Under the pieces are notes generated by a model that was given only the letters and a program-made list of their open reading frames with translations, was not told where the DNA came from and did no database searches. DNA of 64,000 nucleotides from JACVRW01 sp963728155 (GTDB taxonomy: Bacteria > Actinomycetota > Thermoleophilia > Solirubrobacterales > Thermoleophilaceae): the NCBI GenBank assembly GCA_963728155.1, contig CAVSJF010000026.1, positions 217,136 through 281,135 on the forward strand, given 5' to 3'. Position numbers and translations under genes: made by a program. Shown here one piece after another: positions 35,182-44,288 of the stretch (its first letter is position 1; the number at the start of each line of letters is the position of its first letter).

Positions 35182-36357
35182 GTGGTCGACTTCACCCTCA
35201 CCGACGAGCAAAAGGACATCCGCGAGCTCGCCCACGATTTCGCGGCGAAGGAGATCCGCCCCAAGGCAGCCGAGTACGACAAGGACTCGACCTTCCCGCG
35301 CGAGATCCTCGAGAAGGCGTGGGAGGTCGGCCTGATGAACTCCCACGTGCCCGAGGAGTACGGCGGGCCGGAGCTCGACTATCTCTCCGGCTGTCTGATC
35401 GAGGAGGAGATGGGCTGGGGCTGCTCCGGGATGGGCACGTCGATCATGTGCAACGGGCTGGCGCTCGCCCCCGTGGTCATCGGCGGCTCGGAGGACATCA
35501 AGAAGCGCTACCTCGGGATGCTCACCGAGGAGTTCACGCTCGCGTCCTTCTGCCTCACCGAGCCCGACGCCGGCTCCGACGTGTCGAGCATGCGCAGCAC
35601 CGCGGTCAAGAAGGGCGACACCTACGTCCTCAACGGCACCAAGAGCTTCATCACCAACGGCTCGCACGCGTCCTGGTACACGGTCTACGCGAAGACCGAC
35701 AAGGAGGCCGGGCACCGCGGCATCTCCGCCTTCGTCGTACCGCGCGACGCCGACGGGGTGAGCGTGGACAAGAAGGAGGACAAGCTCGGCCAGCGCGCCT
35801 CGGACACGGCGATGATCTCCTTCAACGACGTCGAGATCCCGGCCGACCACCTGTTGGGCGAGGAGAACAAGGGCTTCAAGCTCGCGATGATGACCCTCGA
35901 CCGCACCCGTCCCGGCGTGGCCGCCATGGCCACCGGCATCGGCCAGGCGGCGTTCGAGTACGCCCGCGACTACGCCAAGGAGCGCGTGCAGTTCGGCGTG
36001 CCGATCGCGATGCACCAGGCGATCCAGTTCATGATCGCCGACATGGCGACCAAGGTGGAGGCCTCACGCCTGCTCACCTGGAAGTCGGCCGCGCTGCTCG
36101 ACCGCGGCGAGCGCAACACGCTGGCCTCCTCGCACGCCAAGCGCTACTCGGCGGACTCCGCGATGGAGATCGCCGTGGACGCCGTGCAGGTCTACGGCGG
36201 CTATGGCTTCATCAAGGAGTACCCGGTGGAGAAGCTCATGCGCGACGCCAAGATCATGCAGCTCTACGAGGGCACGTCGCAGATCCAGCGGCTCGTGATC
36301 GCCCGCGAGGTGCTGATGCCGCGGCGGGTGGAGGAGCCGGCGGCGGCCACGGCGTAG
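35182..36357 (+). CDS. Acyl-CoA dehydrogenase
   Basis: 391 aa, the standard length. The FAD and substrate signatures FCLTEPDAGSDVSSMRSTAVK and FITNGSHASWYTVYAKT are clear, and the C-terminal block is YEGTSQIQRLVIAREVL with catalytic Glu363. It catalyses the first oxidation of beta-oxidation. The helix-4 region GLMNSHVPEEYGGPELDYLS matches medium- and short-chain enzymes. No electron-transfer flavoprotein genes are adjacent. The second half of the cycle is encoded at 45828-47787. Confidence 0.94.
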   Translation: MVDFTLTDEQKDIRELAHDFAAKEIRPKAAEYDKDSTFPREILEKAWEVGLMNSHVPEEYGGPELDYLSGCLIEEEMGWGCSGMGTSIMCNGLALAPVVIGGSEDIKKRYLGMLTEEFTLASFCLTEPDAGSDVSSMRSTAVKKGDTYVLNGTKSFITNGSHASWYTVYAKTDKEAGHRGISAFVVPRDADGVSVDKKEDKLGQRASDTAMISFNDVEIPADHLLGEENKGFKLAMMTLDRTRPGVAAMATGIGQAAFEYARDYAKERVQFGVPIAMHQAIQFMIADMATKVEASRLLTWKSAALLDRGERNTLASSHAKRYSADSAMEIAVDAVQVYGGYGFIKEYPVEKLMRDAKIMQLYEGTSQIQRLVIAREVLMPRRVEEPAAATA

Positions 36358-36373
36358 CGGCAGGGCGGCGGAT

Positions 36374-36796
36374 GTGACGCCCACCCGTGCCGAGCTGCTG
36401 GCACCTATCTACGAGCAGTGGAGCCGCGGCAACTGGCGGCCCCGCTTCGATGTCTACCACCCGGAGATGGAGTGGGGCTGGTCCGACGAGTTTCCCGGGC
36501 TCGGGGGCGTGTACAAGGACACGAGAAATCCCAATCCACGGTTGCTCGCCTGGCTCAGCGAATGGGCGGACTGGCGCGCCCAGGCCCAGGACTATCTCGA
36601 GTTCGGCGATCACGTGGTGGTGCTGGCCAGGTATCACGGTCAAGGCAGGGGCAGCGGCGTCGAGATCCACCAGGACGGCGCCCACGTGTTCGAGCTGCGT
36701 GACGGGAAGGTCGTGCGCCTGGAGATCTTCGCGAGCCGGGAGAGGGCGATCGAGTACGTGCGTCAGGCGCGGTCGCAGGCGGCGGCAACGGCCTAG
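36374..36796 (+). CDS. SnoaL/NTF2-like cone-fold protein
   Basis: 140 aa. The arrangement of an N-terminal helix (LLAPIYEQWSRGNW), HPEMEWGWSDEF, a long central strand (DHVVVLARYHGQGRGSG) and a C-terminal DGKVVRLEIFASRERAIEYV is typical of SnoaL-like NTF2 proteins, which act as small isomerases/hydrolases or ligand-binding proteins. It starts with GTG 16 nt after the acyl-CoA dehydrogenase stop and may be co-transcribed. Its stop shares CTAG with the convergent ClC gene. Confidence 0.78.
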   Translation: MTPTRAELLAPIYEQWSRGNWRPRFDVYHPEMEWGWSDEFPGLGGVYKDTRNPNPRLLAWLSEWADWRAQAQDYLEFGDHVVVLARYHGQGRGSGVEIHQDGAHVFELRDGKVVRLEIFASRERAIEYVRQARSQAAATA

Positions 36797-38121
36797 CTGC
36801 TCGGCCGCTCACGTTGCCTTTGCGCCATCGCGATGAGCAGACCGGAGCCGGAGACGGCGAGGTAGGCGGTGATGACGGCGATCGTCACGGGTACCGTCTG
36901 TAGGGCCCCGATCTGGGTCGTGATGACGCCGAGGAGGATTAGCGAGAACGGGGCGGCGACCAGCGATCCCGGGAGGGCGGCGAACATCGCCGTGAACGCG
37001 AGCGCCTCCGGCAGCCCCGGGATCAGCACGTGGGCGGTGATTCCGGCCGTGCCGCCGATGAACAGCATCACGAGGAAAGGCCCACCGATGAAGCCGGTGG
37101 CCTCACAGAGCGCGAACACGAGGATCTTCGCGAATACGACTGCGATCAACAGACCGGCGCCGAGTGCCGCGCCTTCGTCGATCACGGTCGTGAGCTGATC
37201 GGTTCCGGTGAACAGCGTCAGCGGGAGCGCTACGCCGACCAGCCCGAACGCGACTCCCCCGATCGTCGAGCGAAGGATCGTCCGATTGCCGAGACGAGCG
37301 GCGAGCCGCGTGAAGACCGCGATCGCGGCCATCGTGATCAGCGCGAGCGCCCCGGCGACCAGGCCCAGGGGGACGGCCGCCAGCAGCTGCCAGTCCTCGT
37401 ACTTGAACGAGGGCACCGAGTAGATCCCGACGAACGTCGACCCCGCGATCGGAAAGTAGACCGCGAACGCGACCGTCGAGGCCAGCAGACCCCCGACCAG
37501 CGTCTCCGAGAATCGAGCGCCCTTCGGACGCGCAAGCTCGAGCACCAGAATCGTCGCCAAGATTGGGGCCGACAACAGGCCGCCGTACGCTCCGGACATT
37601 GCTGTGAGCACGTTCGTGCGCCGCATGTCCTCGCTCAGTTTCTTCCGCTCCGAGACCCAGGTTCCCAGCCCGCCCCCGATCTTTCCCAGTGCGTCCTCGG
37701 GCCCAAGGCTCGCCCCACCCGCCAGCGACACCAGCGATACGGCGACCGCCCCCGGCACCGTGGAGGGCTCGACACGCTGGTCCTTGATCTCCTCGACGGT
37801 GCCGGGCAACTTGGCCGGAAGCCGAAACAGCCGACGAAGCACGCCGACGAGCACCCCGGCTGCCGCGGTCACCGCCACCCACCAGAGGCTCCCGTCGAAC
37901 CAGCCGGGGTTCTTCGGAAGCGTGAACCAGAGGTCGGTCCCGCCCTTGATCAACCCCAGGAACGCCAGGCTGGCAAACGCGAGGACCACCCCGAACAACG
38001 CCGCATAGCCCATCAGCCGCCAGAACCCCGGCGACCGCGTCAACGCCACACTGTCGGGGCCTGGCTGCGACCCCTCGCCGGAGTCGGGACGCGACCGCGC
38101 GGCTCTGTCTGAGGCGGACAC
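36793..38121 (-). CDS. ClC-family chloride channel/transporter
   Basis: 442 aa with ten or more spans. The region SLAGGASLGPEDALGKIGGGLG corresponds to the GREGP helix of ClC proteins, here with Ser-Leu in place of Arg-Glu, so the gating glutamate position is altered. GSGIP is also replaced (LPGTVEEIKDQ). FALCEATGFIGGPFLVMLFIGGTAG is the GxFxP region. It is therefore a divergent ClC homologue whose ion and mode are uncertain. GTG 38121 is preferred because AGGAGGAG lies upstream; an extension to 38169 has no RBS. Confidence 0.85.
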   Translation of the reverse strand: MSASDRAARSRPDSGEGSQPGPDSVALTRSPGFWRLMGYAALFGVVLAFASLAFLGLIKGGTDLWFTLPKNPGWFDGSLWWVAVTAAAGVLVGVLRRLFRLPAKLPGTVEEIKDQRVEPSTVPGAVAVSLVSLAGGASLGPEDALGKIGGGLGTWVSERKKLSEDMRRTNVLTAMSGAYGGLLSAPILATILVLELARPKGARFSETLVGGLLASTVAFAVYFPIAGSTFVGIYSVPSFKYEDWQLLAAVPLGLVAGALALITMAAIAVFTRLAARLGNRTILRSTIGGVAFGLVGVALPLTLFTGTDQLTTVIDEGAALGAGLLIAVVFAKILVFALCEATGFIGGPFLVMLFIGGTAGITAHVLIPGLPEALAFTAMFAALPGSLVAAPFSLILLGVITTQIGALQTVPVTIAVITAYLAVSGSGLLIAMAQRQRERPSS

Positions 38122-38191
38122 CGTCTCCTCCTGCGTGCGATTGGCACTCGAGCGATGGCACCCTACCACCCGCGCGGGGGCGCTTCGGCGA

Positions 38192-38620
38192 CTAGGAACG
38201 GCTCAGTGCGGCTTCGATTCGTTCGAGCCGGCTGTCGAGCTGACGGAGTTGCTCCGCCATCGCAGTCTCGGAGGCGGAGGGCCCATGCCGTGAGCGCGAC
38301 ACGAAGGTGCTCGTGATCGAGGCGGTGATGACCGTCAGGAAGGCGATCCCCAAGAGCATGACGAGCGCCGCGACGAGCTGTCCCGCGAGATTCATCGGAA
38401 CGATGTCGCCGTACCCGACGCTCGTGACGGTCTGCACGGCCCACCAGAGCCCCGATCCGATCGACGGAAAGTTCTCGCGGTCGACGACGGTCATCAGGAG
38501 CCCGGCGCCGACGGTTGTCACGGTCGACGCCGAGGCGATCACAATGGCGGCGCCGCGCGGCGTGGTCGCCCGAGCCACCGCCTTGTCGAGCCGCCGTTCG
38601 AGCCTAGACTCGTCGGCCAT
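38192..38620 (-). CDS. Two-span potassium channel
   Basis: 142 aa. The selectivity filter TSVGYGD (residues 66-72) lies between two membrane spans, as in KcsA-type channels. The N-terminal helix RRLDKAVARATTPRG is cytoplasmic; the C-terminal AMAEQLRQLDSRLERIEAAL is a coiled coil that probably forms the tetramer bundle. No ligand or TrkA domain. The start at ATG 38620 is chosen; an in-frame ATG at 38659 would add 13 residues. Confidence 0.88.
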   Translation of the reverse strand: MADESRLERRLDKAVARATTPRGAAIVIASASTVTTVGAGLLMTVVDRENFPSIGSGLWWAVQTVTSVGYGDIVPMNLAGQLVAALVMLLGIAFLTVITASITSTFVSRSRHGPSASETAMAEQLRQLDSRLERIEAALSRS

Positions 38621-38794
38621 CCTGCATGGGTTCGGCTTCGCCGGTTCCAGTCCTGCCATGCCCGGAGGACAGCCGTCCGGTCATTCGAGAACCCCGAACC
38701 AGGACTGTCGCTGGGATAACGGGGCAGCGGCCGACCCAGGAAGGCGGCGAGGGCAGCGCTGCCTAGGTGGCCGAAACCCCCACCACTCTCGAAT

Positions 38795-39121
38795 CTATGA
38801 ACCTGGCGGCCGGTACGTTCCTGCGGCGGCTTTCCGCATCGCATCCTGGGCCTCGTCCATGTCGAGCAGAACGGTGGTCTCGACGTTCGATACCGCTCCG
38901 CCGGCGCCGACGGCCATGGCCAGCGCCACCGCCGACGCGTTGTCGGGCGCCTCCATCAGGAAGACTCCGTCGAACTCGCCGAAGGCGTACCAGAAGCCCA
39001 AGAGCTTGCCGCCAAGCGAGTCCGCCACGTCCCGCGCCGCGGCGCTCCTGTCCTCTGGCTGATTGAGCAGTCCCTTCAAACCGTCCGTCGTATAGCTGAA
39101 ACGGCCGAGATAAAGCGGCAT
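38795..39121 (-). CDS. GYD-domain protein
   Basis: 108 aa. The GYD pattern is visible: YLGRFSYTTDGLKGLLNQPEDR, the strand GGKLLGFWYAFGEFDGVFLMEAPDN (family FGxYD) and VSNVETTVLLDMDEA. GYD proteins are small dimeric ferredoxin-like proteins of unknown function. There are no close operon partners. Confidence 0.8.
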   Translation of the reverse strand: MPLYLGRFSYTTDGLKGLLNQPEDRSAAARDVADSLGGKLLGFWYAFGEFDGVFLMEAPDNASAVALAMAVGAGGAVSNVETTVLLDMDEAQDAMRKAAAGTYRPPGS

Positions 39122-39219
39122 GGAAGATCCTCCGCCCGATAGAGAGTGTTAGGACGGACCGATCCTCGCGCATGGCGGAGGGGGGCGCAACCACTCGCTC
39201 GGCGGTTCCCGCGATCGCC

Positions 39220-40037
39220 TCAGCCAAATGGTCCGTCGCGGATGACCCCGCGCACTTGATCCACCGATACCGCGGCCCCCGGGAAGTCCACGACCCACCA
39301 GGTGGCCCCCGCCGCGGCGTAGGGCGCGGGATCGCCGCCGGGCGGTAGCGCCGCGACGACGTCGTAGGGCTCAGCAACGTCTCGCCCTGCCTCCTTGCGC
39401 AGCGCGGCGAGCTGGGCGACGATCTCCGCGAGTTGGTCGGGATGCTCGAGGTTGACTGGGAAGAAGCCCTGGTATCGCGCTGCGCAGCGGAGGGGCTTGG
39501 GCCTGCCGTAGAACCCCGCGACCCACACCGGCACGCCGGGCCGCTGGACCGGCCGCGGCAGGAAGCGCATGCCTTCAACCGTGTAGTGCTCGCCCCGGTG
39601 GTGCACGGGCTTACCCGACCAAGCGGCCGCCAAGAGCTCGAGCGACTCGTCGAGCATCCGCGCGCGTCGCCTGGCATCGACCTCCTCGCCAAGCATCGAG
39701 TACTCGCCCCCGAACTGGTCACTGCCGAGGCCGACCCCGAGCGTCAGCCTGCCGCCGCTGAGCTGGTCGAGCGTCGCGGTCTCCCTGGCGACCTTGACCG
39801 GGCGCCGCCGCGCAAGCGGCGTCACCATCGGCCCGAGCCGCACGCCCGCGGTCGACGTGGCGATCGCCGCCAGGGTGATCCACGGGTCGGCCACCTCGAC
39901 AACCGGCTCCCGCCAACGCACGTGATCCCACACGAAGACGCCATGAAGCCGGCTTCCTCGGCCTCGGCTGACAGGCGGGCGACCATCGCCGGGTCGGCGA
40001 GCGGGTCGAAGAGCGGCAGGAACAGGCCCGAGCGCAT
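39220..40037 (-). pseudogene. LLM-class F420-dependent oxidoreductase, one frame break as read
   Basis: The first frame gives MRSGLFLPLFDPLADPAMVARLSAEAEEAGF; the rest continues in another frame as WDHVRWREPVVEVADPWITLA. A -1 break near 39945 joins them (GFHGVFVWDHV expected). The body shows the luciferase-like barrel with GRLTLGVGLGSD, FYGRPKPLRCAARYQGFFPV and a short C-terminus. Such enzymes use F420 or flavin to oxidise or reduce diverse substrates. ATG 40037 is 8 nt after TAGCTT. Confidence 0.78.
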
Positions 40038-40045
40038 GGGGGCAG

Positions 40046-40051
40046 AAGCTA
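40046..40051 (-). promoter_or_regulatory. Putative -10 box (TAGCTT), leaderless type, LLM gene
   Basis: 8 nt before ATG 40037 on the minus strand. Confidence 0.45.
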
Positions 40052-40082
40052 GGTGCTCAAGGCGCCGAGAACCCGCAGGCGC

Positions 40083-40565
40083 TCACGCGAGCGGCCACGG
40101 GTTCTCGGTAGCGCGACGCGGCTCCTGCCGCCAGTCGGCGTAGGCCTCCGCCGGCTCGTCGGTGGCCTCGGTCACGGACGCGTCGTACCTGGCTGCCACG
40201 TCGTTGACCGGGTAGTGCGCAGCGTCCTCGCGCCGCGAGCCGATCATCAGCACCGCGGACGGTCCCTGGCCGGCGCCGACGAAGACGTGCTCGGTCCCGG
40301 CCGGGCAGTGAACGAAGTCCCACTGGCGCAGCGGCCGCTCCTCGCCGTCGAGGATCACGAGGCACTCGCCGTGCAGTACCAGGAAATCCTCCTGAACCGG
40401 CTCCGAGTGGTAGCGGCAGTTGGGCTGGCCCGGCTCCATGATCTGGATGTTCACGCCGAGGTCGGGCCATGGTGCGTGGTCGGGCTCGAGGTCGAGATAG
40501 GTCGCTCGGCGAGAGTGGCTTTCCGCAGGGGCGTCCGCGACGTTGAGGATGAAGGGCTGGTCCAC
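40083..40565 (-). CDS. Cupin-domain protein
   Basis: 160 aa. Cupin motif 1 is RYHSEPVQEDFLVLHGE (conserved His, Glu), motif 2 is WDFVHCPAGTEHVFVG (Pro, Gly, His). It is a single small beta-barrel that may bind a metal or a sugar or amino-acid ligand. GTG 40565 is the first good start, 5 nt after the upstream permease stop, so both genes are one operon. Confidence 0.8.
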   Translation of the reverse strand: MDQPFILNVADAPAESHSRRATYLDLEPDHAPWPDLGVNIQIMEPGQPNCRYHSEPVQEDFLVLHGECLVILDGEERPLRQWDFVHCPAGTEHVFVGAGQGPSAVLMIGSRREDAAHYPVNDVAARYDASVTEATDEPAEAYADWRQEPRRATENPWPLA

Positions 40566-40570
40566 CGTTT

Positions 40571-42007
40571 CTACGCCGCGCCGGCCCGCGGTGCCCCCGG
40601 CACCTCCCGCGTCGCCGCCGGCTCGCTCCCGCGCCGGCGCCGCTCGCGGACGAACGCCGCCGCCACCACCACAGCCAGTGAGATCAGGCTCGGCACGAGG
40701 TAGGAGCGGGTGGCCTCGTCGTCGACCACGGCCATGGAGGCGACCACGGCCACGATGGACACGATCGAGAACCAGGTGAGCCAGGGGTAGAGCCACATCT
40801 TGACCTTGAGCTTGTCCGGCGACTCCCGCTCGAGCTGGCGGCGCATGCGCAGCTGGGCCACGGCGATCAGCAGGTAAACGAACAGCGCGATGGCGCCCGA
40901 GGAGTTGACGAGGAAGAGAAAGACGGTCTCCGGGGAGAGCCAGGCGAGAATGGTCGAGAGGAAGCCGATCGTCGTGGTGAGCAGGATCGCCTTGACCGGC
41001 ACCCCGCGCGAGTTGACGTCGAGCATGCTCTTCGGGGCGTCGCCGCGGCGGGCCAGTGCGAACAACATGCGCGAGCCGGTGTAGAGGCCGGAGTTCAGGC
41101 ATGACAGCACCGCGGTCACGATGATCGCGTTCATCACGTCGGCCGAGCCCGGTATGCCGATGCGGTCGAGGGCGCCGATGAAGGGCGACTCGCCCGGCGG
41201 CACCTCGGTCCAGGGCACGATGCACACGAGCAGGAAGATCGAGACGACGTAGAACAGCAGCACGCGCACCACAACCGAGCGAACTGCCTGCGCCACCGCC
41301 TCCTCGGGCTGCTCGGACTCGGCGGCCGCGATGGTCACTATCTCCGCCCCCACGAAGGCGAAGATCACGATCGCGATTCCGCTCAACAGGGTGATGAACC
41401 CCTCCGGGGCGAAGCCGCCCTCTCCGGTCAGGTTGGCGAAGCCGGGGGAGTCGCCGCCGCCGATGCCGAGCAGCCAGCCCGCCGCTATCAGGATGAACAC
41501 GATGATCGCCGCGACCTTGATCGAGGCGAACCAGAACTCGAACTCCCCGAAGGAGCGCACCGAGAACAGGTTCGTCCCGGTCAGCAGGGCCATCAGGATC
41601 AGGCTCATCAGCCACGTGGGCGCGTCGATCCAGCGCTGGAGGATCTCCGCTCCGGCCACCGCCTCGATGGCCAGGACGATCGACCAGAAGTACCAGTACA
41701 GCCAGCCGGTGGTGAAGCCCGCCCAGCTTCCGATCGCGCTGCGCGTGTAGTCGGTGAAAGAGCCGACGCTCGGGTTGGCCACGGCCATCTCGCCGAGCAT
41801 CCGCATCACGAGGATCACCAGGACGCCGGCGAACAGGTAGGACAGCACCGCCCCGGGACCGACCTGGCCAATCACGGCGCTCGATCCGACGAAGAGGCCC
41901 GCGCCGATGATGCCTCCCAGCGCGATCATCGTCATGTGGCGCTGCTTGAGGCCGGCCTGGAGCTGGCCCTCTCGCTCGTCGGATTCGGGGCTGTCCGCGG
42001 TGGTCAT
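40571..42007 (-). CDS. Amino-acid permease, APC superfamily
   Basis: 478 aa with twelve spans. The N-terminal motif MTMIALGGIIGAGLFVGSS and the consensus amphipathic region RRGDAPKSMLDVNSRGVPV are hallmarks of the AAT subfamily (GABA, lysine, histidine permeases). EAVAGAEILQRWIDA lies between. It imports an amino acid by proton symport; the substrate is not determined. ATG 42007 (MTTADSPESDE) gives a normal cytoplasmic N-terminus. It is divergent from the PadR gene. Confidence 0.9.
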   Translation of the reverse strand: MTTADSPESDEREGQLQAGLKQRHMTMIALGGIIGAGLFVGSSAVIGQVGPGAVLSYLFAGVLVILVMRMLGEMAVANPSVGSFTDYTRSAIGSWAGFTTGWLYWYFWSIVLAIEAVAGAEILQRWIDAPTWLMSLILMALLTGTNLFSVRSFGEFEFWFASIKVAAIIVFILIAAGWLLGIGGGDSPGFANLTGEGGFAPEGFITLLSGIAIVIFAFVGAEIVTIAAAESEQPEEAVAQAVRSVVVRVLLFYVVSIFLLVCIVPWTEVPPGESPFIGALDRIGIPGSADVMNAIIVTAVLSCLNSGLYTGSRMLFALARRGDAPKSMLDVNSRGVPVKAILLTTTIGFLSTILAWLSPETVFLFLVNSSGAIALFVYLLIAVAQLRMRRQLERESPDKLKVKMWLYPWLTWFSIVSIVAVVASMAVVDDEATRSYLVPSLISLAVVVAAAFVRERRRRGSEPAATREVPGAPRAGAA

Positions 42008-42060
42008 GGATGCGGTATGCCCAAACACAGGCGGCATGAGTCCTGTCAGCATTCGCGCCT

Positions 42061-42525
42061 GTGAGCGGGTCGAAGAGTGAGCGCAGCCGAAAGGCGGTGC
42101 GCGACGCCGTGGCCCAGGCCGGTGGGCTCGACAAGGCGCCCGCGGCGCCGCGCTCGGCGACGGCGAAGGGGCAGGACCCGTTCACCGGCGAGCTGCGCCG
42201 GCGCGACGTGCTTCCGCTGCTCGTGCTCCACCTGATCTCCGACAACCCGAGCTACGGCAACCAGCTCATGGAGCGCATCGCCGCCATGACGGCGGGAGTG
42301 CTCTCGGTGAACCCGAACACCATGTACCCGCTGCTGCGCCGGCTCGAGAGCCGCGGGCTGATTCGAGGTGACTGGGAGCACCCCGAGCGCCGGACGCGCC
42401 GCTACTACTCACTGACCGACGAGGGGCGGGAGGAGTACACACGCCTGGTCGAGGAGGTCCGCCCCTTCCTGGATTCGGTCAAGTCGTCGATCGACGAGAT
42501 CGTGCGCGAGGTCTACGGCGGATGA
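42061..42525 (+). CDS. PadR-family transcriptional regulator
   Basis: 154 aa. A basic N-terminal extension precedes the winged helix: VLPLLVLHLISDNPSYGNQL, NPNTMYPLLRRLESRGLIRG and RYYSLTDEGREEY. The C-terminal helix dimerises. It overlaps the following SRPBCC gene by 4 nt (ATGA at 42522), so the regulator is produced with that protein and may sense the same ligand. Confidence 0.88.
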   Translation: MSGSKSERSRKAVRDAVAQAGGLDKAPAAPRSATAKGQDPFTGELRRRDVLPLLVLHLISDNPSYGNQLMERIAAMTAGVLSVNPNTMYPLLRRLESRGLIRGDWEHPERRTRRYYSLTDEGREEYTRLVEEVRPFLDSVKSSIDEIVREVYGG

Positions 42526-42974
42526 GAACGGCGACCGCCGAGGCTGACGTGGCGCTGTCGCCGGAAGCGACGCTCGCCCTATGGACCGACCCCGGCCGCT
42601 GGCCCAGCTTCGTCGAAGGCTTTGCCCGCATGATCGAGAGCGATTCCGCCTGGCCCGCCCCGGACGCACGGGTGGTGTGGGAGTCGGTGCCCGCGGGTCG
42701 CGGCCGGGTCACGGAGAAGGTGGTCGAGTCGTCGGGAGACCGTTTCGCCACCCTGATCTTCGAGGATCGCCTGGCGGGCAAGCAGACGTTCATCGTGGCG
42801 CCGGGGGCGAGCGGTGCCCTGGCCGGGTTGAGCCTCGAGTACACGCTCACCAAGTACGGGCCGCTCGGCCCCGTGGCCGACGCCCTCTTCATCCGGCGCG
42901 CGATTCGCGACTCGCTGCGCCGCACCCTGTCTCGCTTCGCCATCGAGGCGGAGGAGGAAGCGGGCCTGCGCTAG
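42522..42974 (+). CDS. SRPBCC-family protein
   Basis: 150 aa with the helix-grip pattern: a first strand DVALSPEATLALWTDPGRWPSF, a VTEKVVESSGDRFATLIFEDR strand pair and the long C-terminal helix ALFIRRAIRDSLRRTLSRFAIEA. It is a probable hydrophobic-ligand binder. It is one of three SRPBCC genes in the window paired with a regulator. Its stop shares CTAG with the convergent sigma factor gene. Confidence 0.8.
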   Translation: MRTATAEADVALSPEATLALWTDPGRWPSFVEGFARMIESDSAWPAPDARVVWESVPAGRGRVTEKVVESSGDRFATLIFEDRLAGKQTFIVAPGASGALAGLSLEYTLTKYGPLGPVADALFIRRAIRDSLRRTLSRFAIEAEEEAGLR

Positions 42975-44168
42975 TCCTCGTCGCCGCCCGAGCCCGAGCC
43001 GCTCGAGCCGCTCGAACCCGAGCCGCTGGAACCCGAGCCGCTGGAACCGGAGTCGGGCTCCTCGATCTGAGAGCCACCGGATCCGGGACCGCTGGAATCC
43101 TGGCCCCCGGAGTCGTCCGATCCGGAGCTCGAGCCGCCCGACCCCGAGCCGCTCGACGCCGACCTACCGGAGTCCGAGCCGGAACGGTCGTCGTCTTCGC
43201 GACGGCGTTCCTCACGATCGCCGTCGCCGGGCCCGCTGTTGTCCTCCCGCTCGCCCTCCCCGCGACGGCCTTCCCCTCCCCGGTCCTCCGCGCGGAGGCG
43301 CCTCGACGGAGACCGCGGGAGCGACCGGTAGCGAGCTGGCCTCGCGAACGCTTTCCCGGGTCGCCTCGCGCGGCGCTGCCCGACGGTTGTCGCCGGCCCG
43401 CCCGTCATCTATGCCCCCCGACGGAGAGCCGGCGACGCCTCCCACCACCGCGCCGGTGACCACGGCCGTGGCGCACACCTTGGTCAGCACCGCCGCGCCC
43501 GCCCCCCCGGCACAGATCTCGGCCACGCGAGCGCTCATGCTCTCGCCCGCCCCCGCCCCGAACGGGAAACGCGCCAGCAGCGCGATCGGCGTGACTGCGG
43601 TCATGCCCGACCGCAACGTGTTGCGCGCGCGGTTGAGCAGCTGGCGAACGGATCCGTCGCTCACGCCCAGCTCGGCGGCGATCTCGTCGTAGGGCCGCCC
43701 CTCGAGCGCCTGCAGCACCACCGCATCGCGCTGGCGTTCGGGCAGCGCTCCGACGGCGGCCACCACCTCGCTCAACCGCTCCTTCTTCTCGAAGGCCTGA
43801 TCGGGGCGCTCGACGCCGTCGATCTCCTCGGAAAGCTGCTCGTGCGCAAGCCCGCGGTCGCGCAGCCCGTTGAGGGCCGCGTTGTGGGCTATGCGATAGA
43901 GCCAGGGCCGCAGGTTGATCTGGTTGTCGCTCGAGCGCAGCGAGCTCAACGCGTTCATGAAGGCGGTCTGCACGGCGTCCTCGGCGCGTGTGCCCGACAG
44001 GAACTTCGCGCAGTAGCGCAGCAGGGGGCGGCGGTAGCGCGTGACGATGGCCTCGAAGGCGGCGTCGTTGCCCGCCCGCACGAGGTCCACGAGGCGCTCG
44101 TCGGACTGGGCGCGCAGCAGCGGCACCCCGGCCAGGCGGGCCGGCGCTATGAGCGCTTGCGGAGTCAC
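42971..44168 (-). CDS. Sigma-70 (ECF-like) factor with membrane segment and Ser/Gly/Asp-rich tail
   Basis: Region 2 is DERLVDLVRAGNDAAFEAI to YCAKFLSGTRAEDAVQTAF; region 4 is LPERQRDAVVLQALEGRPYD then IAAELGVSDGSVRQLLNRAR. After region 4 come LARFPFGAGAGESMSARV and a hydrophobic stretch VLTKVCATAVVTGAVVGGVAG that could span the membrane. A +1 break near 43287 separates this from the C-terminal tail, which reads on in the next frame as acidic, Ser/Gly-rich repeats (GSGSSGSGSSGSSGSGSGGDED). GTG 44168 (VTPQALIAPARLAG) is the likely start. It is divergent from the kinase gene. If the span is real, the tail is outside the cell. Confidence 0.8.
42975..43160 (-). repeat. Ser/Gly low-complexity repeat encoding the sigma factor tail
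   Basis: A run of imperfect 9- and 18-nt units of the GAGCCGCT(C/G)GA type coding SGSG/SGSS. It is compositionally unlike neighbouring genes and prone to copy-number change. Confidence 0.6.
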
Positions 44169-44176
44169 GTGTGACT
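44163..44176. promoter_or_regulatory. Palindrome AGTCACGTGTGACT over the sigma factor start
   Basis: Perfect 6-bp arms with a 2-nt centre. It covers the GTG start codon at 44168, a position suited to autorepression. Confidence 0.4.
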
Positions 44177-44193
44177 GAAACACCCCGGGCGCA

Positions 44194-44264
44194 TGAAACT
44201 CACGGTAGTGCGCGAGGGCGCGGGCTGGCCCGCGCCGGAGCGATGGTGTCAAGCGTGAGTTTCA
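44194..44264. promoter_or_regulatory. Inverted pair TGAAACTCACG / CGTGAGTTTCA between divergent sigma and kinase genes
   Basis: Perfect 11-bp arms at 44194-44204 and 44254-44264. Each arm is about 95 nt upstream of one of the two divergent start codons. The right-hand copy is itself a 13-bp dyad (CGTGAGTTTCACG). TGAAAC resembles -35 elements of ECF sigma factors. Confidence 0.5.
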
Positions 44265-44288
44265 CGCCAGGCCCGTGTTACGGGGAGG

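Noticed and set aside
38625..38665. tRNA-like 3' end (GGTTCCAGTCCTGCC) near the K+ channel start
   Set aside because: The T-arm does not pair and no acceptor, D- or anticodon arms can be formed around it.
42975..43160. Repeat array that might be read as CRISPR
   Set aside because: Units are tandem and contiguous without spacers, in phase with Ser/Gly codons.
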